Positions 35,395 through 44,551 are shown, counted from the stretch's first letter. The stretch is 64,000 nucleotides of DNA from Dyadobacter beijingensis DSM 21582 (GCF_000382205.1 NZ_KB907790.1:310001-374000), one strand, 5' to 3'. Translations and numbers: made by a program. Notes: generated from the letters alone by a model not told the origin.

Positions 35395-36171
35395 ATGTTA
35401 CGTAAATTTGACTATTCATGGCTTTTGTTGAAACGTAGTTTGTGGCTTATTTTGCCAATCGCCGGCATCGGTATGGCAGAAAGCAAGCTTGGTCAGCAGC
35501 GTTGTACAAATCTCGTAATATCAATCCAGGGCGATTCGGGTACACGATTCCTGAACCAAATGGATGTACGAATGCTGCTGACGGAGAACGGCGGCGATCC
35601 GTTGATCGGGGCCAGGCTCAGCGATGTAGCCCTGCACGATCTCGAAAACCGTGTCAGACGTAACAAACTGATCAAGAAATGTCAGGTTTTTCGTGACCTC
35701 AAGGGCAACATAGTAGTCGAAGTAGAGCAGGAGAAACCGCTCGCGCGCTGGATCAACACGTCGGAAAATGGGGAAATGCGGAACACATCGGGATACTATA
35801 TCAACCACGAGGGCGTTTTTTTTCCTCTATCAGAAAGTTATTCAGCAAGAACGTTACTGGTTTCAGGGGCGTATTTCTACAACCCTCAAAAGCTGAGGTC
35901 CGAAAAGGGCGCTCAGGTTTTGGAGTTATTGCGTTTTCTGAACACCGACCCGTTCTGGAAAGCGCAGGTGACGCAGCTGAATGTAGATAAGGACGGTGAG
36001 ATTGACCTGACGACATTGCTCGGCGATCAGCGGATCGAGCTGGGTATGGCGGAAGGTTTCGAATCCAAGTTCAAAAAGCTCCGCATCTTTTATGATAAGG
36101 TGCTCAGCAAGGATTGGAGCCGGTATAAAAGGGTAAGTGTAAAGTTTCAAGATCAAATAGTTTGTGAATAA
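35395..36171 (+). CDS. ftsQ: Cell division protein FtsQ/DivIB
   Basis: FtsQ is a bitopic membrane protein that links early and late divisome proteins. The 258 residues begin with a basic tail, then one membrane segment (LWLILPIAGIGMAES) and a POTRA-like domain (ISIQGDSGTRFLNQMDVRML, where the usual domain begins). The FtsQ-type beta domain follows (YYINHEGVFFPLSE and VLELLRFLNTDPFWKAQVTQLNV). Sequence conservation is low, as usual for this family, so the call leans on its position between murC and ftsA. ATG 35395 gives a sensible start; an upstream TTG overlaps murC. Confidence 0.88.
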   Translation: MLRKFDYSWLLLKRSLWLILPIAGIGMAESKLGQQRCTNLVISIQGDSGTRFLNQMDVRMLLTENGGDPLIGARLSDVALHDLENRVRRNKLIKKCQVFRDLKGNIVVEVEQEKPLARWINTSENGEMRNTSGYYINHEGVFFPLSESYSARTLLVSGAYFYNPQKLRSEKGAQVLELLRFLNTDPFWKAQVTQLNVDKDGEIDLTTLLGDQRIELGMAEGFESKFKKLRIFYDKVLSKDWSRYKRVSVKFQDQIVCE

Positions 36172-36186
36172 TAATTCACCATCAGC

Positions 36187-37533
36187 ATGGCACACGATAA
36201 GATTGTAGTTGGGGTAGATATTGGAAGTACTAAAATAACGGTGGTCGCTGCACAGGGATCGGCGAACCGTCGGAACAATATCGAAATTCTGGGCTTCAGC
36301 GAAGTCCCGGTGCCGGCGGGAGCGGTAGTGAATGGCTCTGTTGAGAACATCAAGCAGGTCGGCAGCGCCATTAAGGAAGCATTGGCAGAAGCCGGTTCAA
36401 GGTCCGATCTCGATATCGGGATCGTGAACGTGAGTTTCAGCGGCACGCATGTAAAGGTAAGCTCGCAAAGCGACGGTGTGATCCGTCCTTCCGCATCGTC
36501 GGGTGAGGAGGTAACGCAGCGCGACGTGGATCAGCTGGTCGACGACATGTACCGCGCGAAAATCGAGCCGAATTTCGACGTGCTGCATGTGTTGCCGATG
36601 GATTTCATCGTCGACAATTCCATAGGCGTACGAGAGCCGGTAGGCCGGACGGGTATCAAGCTCGGGGGGAATTTCCTCGTGGTTTCCGCGAACAGCCAGT
36701 CCATTTTGCGTACTAAAAAGAGCCTTGCAGACGCTGACCAGGCATTGAGATGCGATAAACTCGTACTGGCGCCCCTGGCGACGAGCCTTGCGGTATTGAC
36801 GGACAATGAAATAAAGGCGGGCATTGCGATGGTCGATATCGGCGATCACACTACCGATGTGATCATTTATCACGACCGCATTGTGCGCCATATTGCTTCG
36901 TTCCCGATCGGTGGCCGCCACATTACCGCCGACCTGGAAGTAGGCTGCGGTATCCAGTTCGAGAATGCGGAACAATTGAAGAAAGAATACGGCGTGGCGG
37001 TTTCGGCCGACGTGCCTTTGAATATCGAAATCCTGATCAATTACCTCGCAGGCCGCCAGCCGAAGCAGGTGTTGAAAAAGAATGTAGCGCTGATCATCGA
37101 AGAGCGTTTGAAGGAAATCGCGGCGATGGTATATGCGGAGATCATCAAGTCGGGCTTTGCCGACCGGCTGATCGGCGGGCTGGTGCTGACAGGCGGCTCG
37201 GCCAACATTCCGGAAATCGAAGTTTTGTTCGAAAAAATCACCGATATGTCGGTGCGGGTAGGCTATCCCGAAAATCTGGAACGCACGGCCAAGGCCGACG
37301 CGGTGAGTAACTCGTCGTTCAGCACGGCCATCGGTCTTGCATGGGCGGGACTGAAATCGGTTGACCCGCGCGTGAAATCGGTATGCAAGCCGGCGAGTGC
37401 ATTCAATACGGGTAATGTGGTGCAGAAGGAGCCTGTGAAGGAAGTAAAAGAGCAGCCGAAACGGAACGGTACGTTTTGGGACAATATTACAGGCATTATC
37501 GGAAAGAAAGACGATAGTCTGGGAGACTATTAA
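36187..37533 (+). CDS. ftsA: Cell division protein FtsA
   Basis: FtsA is an actin-like ATPase that tethers FtsZ to the membrane and activates septal synthesis. The 448-residue protein has the phosphate-1 motif VVGVDIGSTKITVVAA, the 1C domain typical of FtsA (VNVSFSGTHVKVSSQSDG), MVDIGDHTTDVIIYHD for phosphate-2, and VLTGGSANIPEI. A long C-terminal linker ends in an amphipathic stretch (GTFWDNITGIIGKK), as expected for the membrane-targeting helix. It is 33 nt upstream of ftsZ. Confidence 0.95.
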   Translation: MAHDKIVVGVDIGSTKITVVAAQGSANRRNNIEILGFSEVPVPAGAVVNGSVENIKQVGSAIKEALAEAGSRSDLDIGIVNVSFSGTHVKVSSQSDGVIRPSASSGEEVTQRDVDQLVDDMYRAKIEPNFDVLHVLPMDFIVDNSIGVREPVGRTGIKLGGNFLVVSANSQSILRTKKSLADADQALRCDKLVLAPLATSLAVLTDNEIKAGIAMVDIGDHTTDVIIYHDRIVRHIASFPIGGRHITADLEVGCGIQFENAEQLKKEYGVAVSADVPLNIEILINYLAGRQPKQVLKKNVALIIEERLKEIAAMVYAEIIKSGFADRLIGGLVLTGGSANIPEIEVLFEKITDMSVRVGYPENLERTAKADAVSNSSFSTAIGLAWAGLKSVDPRVKSVCKPASAFNTGNVVQKEPVKEVKEQPKRNGTFWDNITGIIGKKDDSLGDY

Positions 37534-37566
37534 GCAATATCACGCATACTCAACCCCGGAAAGAAT

Positions 37567-39015
37567 ATGAACAAAAGCTTATTGCACGCATTAGATCAGG
37601 ACTATATCGTGAACGAAATCATCAAAGACCAGCCAAACGGAGAGGGCAGCGGCGACCCGGCTATCATCAAGGTGATTGGTGTCGGCGGGGGCGGTAGCAA
37701 TGCGGTAAACTACATGTTTAAGAAAAAAATTAAAGATGTAGAATTCGCGGTTTGTAATACGGACAGGCAGGCTTTGGCCAACAGCCCGGTTCCGGCGAAA
37801 ATCCAGCTGGGTGCAACGCTTACGCAGGGGCTGGGGGCCGGTACCGATGCGACGAAAGGAAAGGAAGCGGCGCTGGAAACCATTGAAGAGATCAAGGGCC
37901 TGCTCGGCGGATCTACGCAGATGGTGTTCATTACCGCCGGTATGGGTGGCGGGACCGGTACGGGCGCTGCACCGGTGATCGCACAGCTGGCCAAGGAAAT
38001 GGGCAAGCTGACCGTCGCAGTCGTAACTGCACCTTACACCTGGGAAGGACTTGACAAGAAAGAACAGGCGCTCGAAGGGATCGAGCAGCTGAAAGAATAC
38101 AGCGACACCGTACTGGTGGTGTTGAACGACAAGCTGGAAGAGCTTTACGAGGATATGACATTGACCCAGGCATTTGCCGAGGCCGACGATATCCTTTTGA
38201 ATGCAGTAAAGAGTATTTCCGAAATCATTACCACAAACGGAAATATCAACACCGACTTCAAGGATGTGGAGAAAGTGTTGAAAAGTGCCGGCCAGTCGGT
38301 AATGGGAACTTCCGAGTCGACCGGGCCGGAACGTGCCCAGCGGGCTATCAAGGAAGCGCTGGATTCACCATTGCTCAACGACCGCGATATCCGTGGTGCA
38401 AAACGCATTCTCGTAACCCTGGCGACCAGCAAGAAGAAGGAAGCTACCATGAAGGAGCAGCGGGAGATCTGGCAATATGTGCTCTCGCAGGTGGGCGGCG
38501 AAGCCCGGATGTTCAAGCTGGGTACGATCACCGACGATTCGCTGGACGACAAGCTCCGCGTAACGATCGTAGCGGCAGGTTTCGACAGTATCGAATCGCC
38601 GATTCCCGGCATTCAGCTCAAAGGAATTAAAAACAAGCCGGACGAGAAGCCGGTAGTAGTGGAAGAGCCGAAGGAGGAACTTCCCGAGCCGGAACCCGTA
38701 TTGGTCGAGGAAGGATTAATATTGACAGGTGAGGTGGCAGAAAACACGCCGACAGGGTCTATCGACCTCGTATTGGAAGATGAAACCGTCACGCATGGTT
38801 TCGAGCCGATCAATATTTCACTCACCGAAATCGAGCCGCAGGACGATTGGACCGATGAGGATGCATTGAAAATGGAAATGATGGTGAAATCTTTCAAAGA
38901 CGGGCTCGTGAAATATTCCGATCTCGAAGGGCCTGCATTCAGAAGAAGCAGGGTGGAGCTTTGGAAACGGCCTGCCATTCCCGCACACGAAATGGAGCAG
39001 CATTGGCTGAAATAG
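37567..39015 (+). CDS. ftsZ: Cell division protein FtsZ
   Basis: FtsZ is the tubulin-like GTPase that forms the division ring. GTP-binding segments are present: GVGGGGSNAVNYM near 38, the tubulin signature GMGGGTGTGAAPV near 125, and NDKLEELYE near 180. After the globular domain (to about 345) comes an acidic, proline-rich linker and a tail of about 50 residues. The extreme C-terminus continues past the short hydrophobic peptide GPAFRRSRVEL by about 20 residues, ending HEMEQHWLK, so the usual terminal FtsA-binding peptide is not at the very end. The gene closes the cluster and is followed by a strong terminator. Confidence 0.96.
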   Translation: MNKSLLHALDQDYIVNEIIKDQPNGEGSGDPAIIKVIGVGGGGSNAVNYMFKKKIKDVEFAVCNTDRQALANSPVPAKIQLGATLTQGLGAGTDATKGKEAALETIEEIKGLLGGSTQMVFITAGMGGGTGTGAAPVIAQLAKEMGKLTVAVVTAPYTWEGLDKKEQALEGIEQLKEYSDTVLVVLNDKLEELYEDMTLTQAFAEADDILLNAVKSISEIITTNGNINTDFKDVEKVLKSAGQSVMGTSESTGPERAQRAIKEALDSPLLNDRDIRGAKRILVTLATSKKKEATMKEQREIWQYVLSQVGGEARMFKLGTITDDSLDDKLRVTIVAAGFDSIESPIPGIQLKGIKNKPDEKPVVVEEPKEELPEPEPVLVEEGLILTGEVAENTPTGSIDLVLEDETVTHGFEPINISLTEIEPQDDWTDEDALKMEMMVKSFKDGLVKYSDLEGPAFRRSRVELWKRPAIPAHEMEQHWLK

Positions 39016-39020
39016 GATTG

Positions 39021-39047
39021 AAAAGGGAGCTTCGGGCTCCCTTTTTC
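39021..39047. terminator. Bidirectional terminator after ftsZ
   Basis: AAAAGGGAGC (39021-39030) pairs perfectly with GCTCCCTTTT (39036-39045) around the stable TTCGG loop, followed by T on the plus strand and preceded by A-rich sequence for the minus strand. It serves ftsZ and the convergent flavin reductase gene. Confidence 0.9.
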
Positions 39048-39052
39048 ATGTT

Positions 39053-39595
39053 TCAGAAATGGATGATCTGCCCTGCCTGTATTTCCAGCAGTTCCTTATA
39101 CAATGCGTTGGAAATCACATTGTCGGCATAATGCGAGCGTATCTGCGCCAGCTTCACGCGTAATGCGAGGGTGTTCATGCCCAGGTAGCTGAATACGTCG
39201 TTCAGATGGCTCAATGCAATGGCGGCGCCCTGCATATTGGACGACAGCCCTACCAATGCGGCCTTTTTATTGGAAAAACTGTTCGGGTAAGGCAGGCCGT
39301 CGATGAATGCCTTCAATACGCCGGGATAGGAGCCATTGTACTCGGGCACGATGAACACGAATTTGTCGGTCTGTTCGAGCAGCGATTTGAGGTTGTTGAA
39401 TGCTTCATTCTTGCCGGTATTCGCATATAATGCCGATACGGTGAAATCGTCCGGCAGGTTTACGAGGTCGAGGATAATGCTTGTAGCGCCGAGCTGTTGA
39501 AGAATGCCCTGATAGTAATCTGCAATTTTCCGGGACATCGAGTTAGGCCGGTTGGTGCCGACTATTATGACGATGGGCGATGTGGATGAACTCAT
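39053..39595 (-). CDS. NADPH-dependent FMN reductase family protein
   Basis: This 180-residue flavodoxin-fold protein opens IVIIVGTNRPNSMSRKIADYY, the phosphate-binding loop of FMN reductases, and carries FVIVPEYNGSYPGVLKAFIDGL, the second FMN-contact motif of the family. It resembles the NAD(P)H-quinone or azo reductase and chromate reductase group. Its substrate is not clear. No signal peptide is present. It converges on ftsZ and shares its terminator. Confidence 0.88.
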   Translation of the reverse strand: MSSSTSPIVIIVGTNRPNSMSRKIADYYQGILQQLGATSIILDLVNLPDDFTVSALYANTGKNEAFNNLKSLLEQTDKFVFIVPEYNGSYPGVLKAFIDGLPYPNSFSNKKAALVGLSSNMQGAAIALSHLNDVFSYLGMNTLALRVKLAQIRSHYADNVISNALYKELLEIQAGQIIHF

Positions 39596-39763
39596 TGGAA
39601 AACCCTGAATGAATGGCTCATTGCGCTGGGCCGGTTAATGTTAGTTGTCCTAAGTAACAAATTATGGTCAAAATTGTTCGGAACGGACCGTTATCGCCGG
39701 CAAAACTAACCGCCAAACCGACACGTTACCAGGGCAGTTTTCACGATGCATGACATTTATTGT

Positions 39764-39771
39764 TATATTTG
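39764..39771 (+). promoter_or_regulatory. Candidate -7 element of accD
   Basis: TATATTTG is an exact match to the Bacteroidota -7 consensus, about 78 nt before the accD ATG. No TTG occurs at the expected -33 distance. The rest of the 253-nt intergenic region shows no further structure to me. Confidence 0.45.
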
Positions 39772-39848
39772 AGCCCATTATTCAGTATGAAACTTCAATA
39801 ATTGTCTGATTTTCAGATTATTATATATAAATCAACCCACATAAAAAT

Positions 39849-40691
39849 ATGTCCTGGTTTATTCGGAAAGAAAAAGGTATCAATACACCGACGGAAATGA
39901 AGCGCGAAGCGCCGGACGGTTTGTGGTATCAATGTCCTAATTGCAAAAAAATTACACCTACCAGGGAACATAAGCAGAACGCTTTCACCTGCCCGCATTG
40001 CAACTACCACGAGAAAGTCGGGTCGGATGTTTATTTCAACCTGCTTTTCGACGACAATGAATTCATCGAGCTCGACGCCAACCTCATTTCCGGCGATCCG
40101 CTGGGATTCGTGGATACAAAGGCTTATCCCGATCGCATTAAGTCGACGATGAAGAAAACCGGGCTGAAAGATGCCGTCCGCACCGGCCACGGTAAAATGA
40201 ACGGACTGGACCTCGTGATCGCCTGTATGGATTTCAGCTTCATCGGCGGATCGATGGGCTCGGTGGTAGGAGAGAAAATCGCCCGCGCGATTTCTTACTC
40301 GCTCGAAAAGAAGATCCCGTTCCTGATGATTTCAAAATCGGGAGGTGCACGGATGATGGAGGCAGGATTTTCGCTGATGCAGATGGCTAAGACCTCGGCG
40401 CGCCTCGCGCAATTGTCAGAGGCCAAAGTGCCTTATATTTCGCTATTAACCGACCCTACGACGGGCGGTGTAACAGCATCTTATGCCATGCTTGGCGACT
40501 TTAATATTTCAGAGCCCGAAGCTTTGATCGGGTTTGCCGGTCCGCGGGTAATTCGTGAGACGATCGGGAAAGATCTGCCGAAGGGATTCCAGAGCGCGGA
40601 ATTCGTGTTGGAACACGGCTTCCTCGACTTCATCGTCGACCGCAAGGATTTGAAAGATAAATTGACAAGCTTGCTGAGTATGCTCAAATAG
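39849..40691 (+). CDS. accD: Acetyl-CoA carboxylase carboxyltransferase subunit beta
   Basis: AccD with AccA moves CO2 from carboxybiotin to acetyl-CoA, the committed step of fatty-acid synthesis. The 280-residue protein has the N-terminal four-cysteine zinc ribbon (WYQCPNCKK and FTCPHCNY), the crotonase-like core with GSVVGEKI, the [10 protein letters not shown] oxyanion region, and [17 protein letters not shown]. It is a stand-alone gene here, with its own promoter-like element and a clear terminator; accA is not in the window. Confidence 0.96.
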   Translation: MSWFIRKEKGINTPTEMKREAPDGLWYQCPNCKKITPTREHKQNAFTCPHCNYHEKVGSDVYFNLLFDDNEFIELDANLISGDPLGFVDTKAYPDRIKSTMKKTGLKDAVRTGHGKMNGLDLVIACMDFSFIGGSMGSVVGEKIARAISYSLEKKIPFLMISKSGGARMMEAGFSLMQMAKTSARLAQLSEAKVPYISLLTDPTTGGVTASYAMLGDFNISEPEALIGFAGPRVIRETIGKDLPKGFQSAEFVLEHGFLDFIVDRKDLKDKLTSLLSMLK

Positions 40692-40706
40692 GCGATACTA
40701 TTTAGG

Positions 40707-40741
40707 AAAGCGGCCCGTCAGGTTATCTGGCGGGCCGCTTT
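40707..40741. terminator. Terminator after accD
   Basis: AAAGCGGCCCG (40707-40717) pairs perfectly with CGGGCCGCTTT (40731-40741) around a 13-nt loop. The T-tract is short, and the convergent minus-strand gene ends 43 nt further on, so it may serve both. Confidence 0.8.
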
Positions 40742-40783
40742 GCATTTATAATATCAAATGCATTCGGGATGCTGAGCGATTGG

Positions 40784-41257
40784 TCAAGGGCAGGCATCTT
40801 TGCGACGGGTATCGGTAATATCGTTGATCTTCCAGCCGGTGCTTGTTTTGATCAGGTTAAATACATTCACGCCGCAGTGCGAGAAGGTGTCGCCGAGGTG
40901 GAACTTGTAAGGAGCCCATACGACGGCCACCGGCCCGTCGATCCAGACTTTGACGTCGTAAATGCGTTCGTCCCATTTGTCCTTATGCGGCGTACCTACC
41001 GCTTTAACGAAGCCATCTACGCTGCCTTTATGCGTAACCGTGGAATCGGATGCGTTTTTGGAGATGGAGGTTAATGCGGCGGTTTTGGTAAATACGCTTC
41101 TCACTGCGGTGGAATCGCCGTTACGCATGCCGTCGAAGAGCTTATCTACCGTCGCGCGGGCGGCCGCGGCGTCGGCCTGTGCGAGCGCGCGATTGGCGGC
41201 TGATGTGGTAATCGTAGCGAGCAATGCAAGTGTCAGGAAATGGCTAATACGTTTCAT
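40784..41257 (-). CDS. Secreted NTF2-like (SnoaL/DUF4440-type) protein
   Basis: The 157-residue protein has a signal peptide (residues 1-26, cleavage after ALA) and a cone-shaped NTF2-like domain: ATVDKLFDGMRNGDSTAVRSVFT at the start, VKVWIDGPVAVVWAPYKFHLGDTFSHCGVNVFNLIKTSTGWKI at the end. Members bind small molecules or act as isomerases, but no catalytic residues stand out, and I cannot assign a substrate. Two cysteines near the C-terminus could form a disulfide in the periplasm. It diverges from smpB. Confidence 0.82.
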   Translation of the reverse strand: MKRISHFLTLALLATITTSAANRALAQADAAAARATVDKLFDGMRNGDSTAVRSVFTKTAALTSISKNASDSTVTHKGSVDGFVKAVGTPHKDKWDERIYDVKVWIDGPVAVVWAPYKFHLGDTFSHCGVNVFNLIKTSTGWKINDITDTRRKDACP

Positions 41258-41287
41258 TGGTATAGTTTTAACAAAAACTTAATTTTG
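41257..41287 (+). promoter_or_regulatory. Promoter of smpB
   Basis: TTG (41257-41259), a 20-nt spacer and TAATTTTG (41280-41287) match the Bacteroidota promoter in every fixed position. The start codon of smpB is 30 nt downstream. The TTG overlaps the first base of the divergent NTF2-like gene. Confidence 0.6.
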
Positions 41288-41316
41288 AGCCCCTTTGTAA
41301 AATTTTGGGAATCGAT

Positions 41317-41775
41317 ATGTCGGAAAAAATAGTTAAAAAAGTAGATATAAAGAATAAGCGGGCTTCATTCGAATACTTCTTCCTCGAAGAGTTCACAACC
41401 GGTATGGTGCTCACAGGCACCGAGATCAAGTCGATCAGACAGGGAAAGGTCAATTTTCAGGACGCTTACTGCCTGTTTATGGATGGAGAGCTGTTTATAC
41501 GCAGCCTGCACATTTCGCCTTATACCGAAGGCACGCATTATAACCACGAGCCGATGCGCGACCGCAAGTTGCTCATTACCAAACGCGAGCGGAGGAAGTT
41601 GATCGAAGGATTGAAGGATGTCGGCCTGACCATTATACCTGTCCGGTTGTTTACCAGCGACCGTGGGTTAGCCAAGCTGCACATTGCGTTGGCAAAGGGG
41701 AAGAAGCTATACGACAAACGGGAGACGATTAAGGAGCGCGACGTGAAGCGCGAGAACGACCGGGCGGGTTACTGA
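41317..41775 (+). CDS. smpB: SsrA-binding protein SmpB
   Basis: SmpB binds tmRNA and brings it to stalled ribosomes. The 152 residues contain the beta-barrel core NKRASFEYFFLEEFTTGMVLTGTEIKSIRQGKVNFQDAYC and the C-terminal GLAKLHIALAKGKKLYDKRE tail that enters the mRNA channel. The upstream TTG frame adds four residues (MGID); ATG 41317 is the family-typical start. The ssrA RNA gene is not visible in the window. Confidence 0.95.
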   Translation: MSEKIVKKVDIKNKRASFEYFFLEEFTTGMVLTGTEIKSIRQGKVNFQDAYCLFMDGELFIRSLHISPYTEGTHYNHEPMRDRKLLITKRERRKLIEGLKDVGLTIIPVRLFTSDRGLAKLHIALAKGKKLYDKRETIKERDVKRENDRAGY

Positions 41776-41922
41776 GCCATCGGCGGGTTTGGCATTCAAA
41801 ATGTGCTAATCCGGTGATCCTCGGGACTTTCTGTGAGATTCTTTCAACAATATTTGAAAAAGCCGGAGCGTTTTTTCTGGTGAAATATTCTTATATTGTG
41901 GGAATTAACTACCACAGGGCTC

Positions 41923-42432
41923 ATGGGTAAAGTACTGGTTCTGAATCAAGATTATAGCGCACTAAGTGTTTGCACAGTTCCGAAAGCGTTTCTGCTGGTT
42001 TACATGAAAAAAGCGGAGATGCTGGCGGAGTCTCAGCTGGAACATCTGCGGACCGTGAACGACAGGTACCCCATGCCGGTCGTGATACGTCTCCATCGCT
42101 ACATACACATACCATACAGAGGCGTAGTCATGACCAGGCAAAACCTCTTCAAGCGGGACGGCAACAGGTGCCAGTATTGCGGAACCCACGATAATCTGAC
42201 CCTGGACCATGTAATGCCGAAAAGCAGGGGAGGGAAAACCACCTGGGACAATTTGGCCACCGCATGTAAAAGATGCAACTCCCGCAAAGGAGACCATACG
42301 CCGGAAGAGGTTGACATGCCGTTGAAGCAGCGACCGTTCCGGCCTTCTTTTTTAATGTTCATCCGGGATTTTTCCGGTATGGCCGATGATGAGTGGCTGC
42401 CTTACCTCGGATCAAAGGAACGATCGTGCTGA
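41923..42432 (+). CDS. HNH endonuclease family protein
   Basis: The 169-residue protein begins MGKVLVLNQDYSALSVCTVPKAF and carries a complete HNH nuclease motif near residue 90: RDGNRCQYCGT, LTLDHVMPKSRGG, WDNLATACKRCNSRKGD, with two C-x2-C zinc pairs. This arrangement is strongly conserved and usually chromosomal in Bacteroidota, so it is more likely a housekeeping DNA-processing enzyme than a restriction or mobile nuclease. The substrate is unknown. A TTG 27 nt upstream extends the frame but adds nonconserved residues. The 3' gap holds a phased repeat array. Confidence 0.87.
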   Translation: MGKVLVLNQDYSALSVCTVPKAFLLVYMKKAEMLAESQLEHLRTVNDRYPMPVVIRLHRYIHIPYRGVVMTRQNLFKRDGNRCQYCGTHDNLTLDHVMPKSRGGKTTWDNLATACKRCNSRKGDHTPEEVDMPLKQRPFRPSFLMFIRDFSGMADDEWLPYLGSKERSC

Positions 42433-42450
42433 TCGCATCTTCTTCGCATA

Positions 42451-42550
42451 TTGTCATGCATTGTCAGGAGAGGTCATTTGTTGTTTTAGTCAATTATACC
42501 TACTGAAAACCTGACCATTTCCTGACCACTTCCTGACTATTTCCTGACTT
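42451..42550. repeat. Phased GTCA/TGAC repeat array 3 (HNH-rpsA)
   Basis: GTCA occurs at 42453, 42463 and 42473 (10-bp steps), plus a fourth, displaced copy at 42489. After an AT-rich spacer, TGAC occurs at 42512, 42523, 42534 and 42545 (11-bp steps, unit TTTCCTGACTA-like). The halves are inverted, so the transcript could form an imperfect hairpin, for example GTCAGGAGAGGTCA against TGACCACTTCCTGAC. It begins 18 nt after the HNH stop codon. Confidence 0.88.
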
Positions 42551-42605
42551 TTTCGCCCCCCAACGGCGCCTATCTCCCTCATTGCCAAATTAAATTCGCC
42601 AACCC

Positions 42606-42636
42606 TTCGGATTTTCGCAGGGATTGCGTAATTTTG
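42606..42636 (+). promoter_or_regulatory. Candidate promoter of rpsA
   Basis: TAATTTTG (42629-42636) is an exact TAnnTTTG element, with TTC (42606-42608) twenty nucleotides upstream. The rpsA ATG is about 90 nt further on. Confidence 0.5.
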
Positions 42637-42724
42637 CGTCCTAATTTTCCAAAAATACTTGTTGAACTAATTTTCAGCCGTTTAGCCCGGCGGCTGATGT
42701 ATCGAAGGGCCATAATTCCTATTT

Positions 42725-44521
42725 ATGTCTAAGGAAAAACAAAATCAACCGCTTCCCGAATTCGATTGGGATAAAGCATCAGACAAAGGTTTCGGAACTG
42801 CTTATTCATCTGCCGACCGTGCCCGTCTGGAAGAAATGTATGAAACTACCCTTTCTCCTGTATCGGAAAAAGAAGTAGTTAAAGGTATTGTAGTAGGTAT
42901 TACAGACCGCGAGGTGATCCTGAACATCGGTTTCAAATCTGATGGTATCGTTTCATCCAATGAATTCCGCGACCTGCCAGGTTTGAAAATCGGCGACGAA
43001 GTGGAAGTTTACGTAGAGAACCAGGAAGACGCACAAGGTCAGCTGGTGCTTTCACGCAAAAAAGCGAAAGTTATCACTGCATGGGATAACATCCAGAAAT
43101 CATTCGACGAGGATGTGGTGATCGATGCAAATGTGAAGAGAAGAACCAAAGGTGGTTTGATCGTTGATATTTTCGGTATTGAGGCATTCTTGCCAGGTTC
43201 ACAAATCGATGTGAAGCCAATCCGCGACTTCGACGTTTTCGTTGGAAAGCGTATGGAAGTAAAAGTTGTGAAAATCAACTACGCGAACGACAACGTAGTA
43301 GTATCTCACAAAATCCTGATTGAAAAAGATCTCGAAGCACAACGTCAGCAAATCCTGAACAACCTTGAAAAAGGTCAGGTACTGGAAGGCGTGATCAAAA
43401 ACATGACCAACTTCGGTGTGTTCATCGATTTGGGTGGTGTGGACGGCCTGTTGCACATTACTGATATCTCATGGGGCCGTATCAACCACCCGTCTGACCT
43501 CCTTTCACTGGATCAGAAACTGAACGTGGTTGTTCTCGACTTCGACGAAGAGAAAAAGCGTATTTCTCTGGGTCTGAAACAACTTCAGTCACACCCTTGG
43601 GATTCGCTGGACGAGTCAATCCAGGTTGGATCGAAAGTTACCGGCCGCATTGTTAATGTTGCTGATTACGGTGCTTTCCTTGAAATCAAACCAGGCGTTG
43701 AAGGTTTGATCCACGTTTCTGAAATGTCATGGTCTCAGCACCTGCGCAATCCACAGGAGTTCATGAACGTGAACGACGAGATCAGCGCGGTTGTATTGAC
43801 CCTCGACCGTCAGGAGCGCAAAATGTCTCTCGGTATCAAACAATTGACCGAAGATCCTTGGACTCAAGGCTCATTGAAAGAGAAATATGCGATCGGTACC
43901 CGTCATAAAGGTGTTGTTCGTAACCTGACCAACTTCGGTCTCTTCATCGAACTCGAAGAAGGTATCGACGGTCTGGTACACGTTTCTGACCTTTCATGGA
44001 CTAAGAAAATCAAGCATCCTTCCGACTTCGTAAAAGTAAACGACGAGCTGGAAGTAGTTGTGTTGGAACTCGACGCAGACAACCGTCGTCTTGCTCTGGG
44101 CCACAAGCAGCTTGAAGAGAACCCATGGGATACTTTCGAGAGCATTTTCGAAGTAGGTTCAGTACACAAATCTACGATCGTTGCGAAAGGTGATAAATTC
44201 GCTACACTCGAACTTCCTTACGGAATCGAAGGTGTTGCTTCTATCAAAAACCTGGCGAAAGAAGACGGAACATTTGCAGAAGTAGGTGAGAGCCTCGACT
44301 TCACTGTTCTTGAATTCCTGAAAGACGATAAGAAAATCGTTCTGACCCACTCTAAAGTGAAAGGCGTTCCTGCCGAAGAGAAGAAAGAAGCTAAGGCAGC
44401 GAAAGCTCCTGCGGCTGAATCAGTGAACAAAGAGGTTGAGAAATCAACTTTCGGCGACCTGAGCGTTCTGTCGGCATTGAAAGAGCAGCTTGAAGAGAGC
44501 GAGAAGAAAGGAAAAAAGTAA
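42725..44521 (+). CDS. rpsA: 30S ribosomal protein S1
   Basis: S1 helps recruit mRNA to the 30S subunit, which matters in a phylum that uses Shine-Dalgarno sequences little. The 598 residues hold six S1 (OB-fold) domains starting near 55, 140, 218, 303, 390 and 475; the third to fifth have the clearest motif (GVFIDLGGVDGLLHITDISW, GAFLEIKPGVEGLIHVSEMSW, GLFIELEEGIDGLVHVSDLSW). The first two and the last are more divergent, as usual. The tail is lysine, glutamate and alanine rich. It is followed by a tRNA-Cys transcription unit. Confidence 0.95.
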   Translation: MSKEKQNQPLPEFDWDKASDKGFGTAYSSADRARLEEMYETTLSPVSEKEVVKGIVVGITDREVILNIGFKSDGIVSSNEFRDLPGLKIGDEVEVYVENQEDAQGQLVLSRKKAKVITAWDNIQKSFDEDVVIDANVKRRTKGGLIVDIFGIEAFLPGSQIDVKPIRDFDVFVGKRMEVKVVKINYANDNVVVSHKILIEKDLEAQRQQILNNLEKGQVLEGVIKNMTNFGVFIDLGGVDGLLHITDISWGRINHPSDLLSLDQKLNVVVLDFDEEKKRISLGLKQLQSHPWDSLDESIQVGSKVTGRIVNVADYGAFLEIKPGVEGLIHVSEMSWSQHLRNPQEFMNVNDEISAVVLTLDRQERKMSLGIKQLTEDPWTQGSLKEKYAIGTRHKGVVRNLTNFGLFIELEEGIDGLVHVSDLSWTKKIKHPSDFVKVNDELEVVVLELDADNRRLALGHKQLEENPWDTFESIFEVGSVHKSTIVAKGDKFATLELPYGIEGVASIKNLAKEDGTFAEVGESLDFTVLEFLKDDKKIVLTHSKVKGVPAEEKKEAKAAKAPAAESVNKEVEKSTFGDLSVLSALKEQLEESEKKGKK

Positions 44522-44551
44522 AATAAAATGTGGTGCGGAAGAATTTTTTAA

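Noticed and set aside
42451-42550. Possible CRISPR-like array
   Set aside because: Units are 10-11 bp with no long identical repeat and no unique spacers of 25-40 bp; no cas genes are present anywhere in the window.
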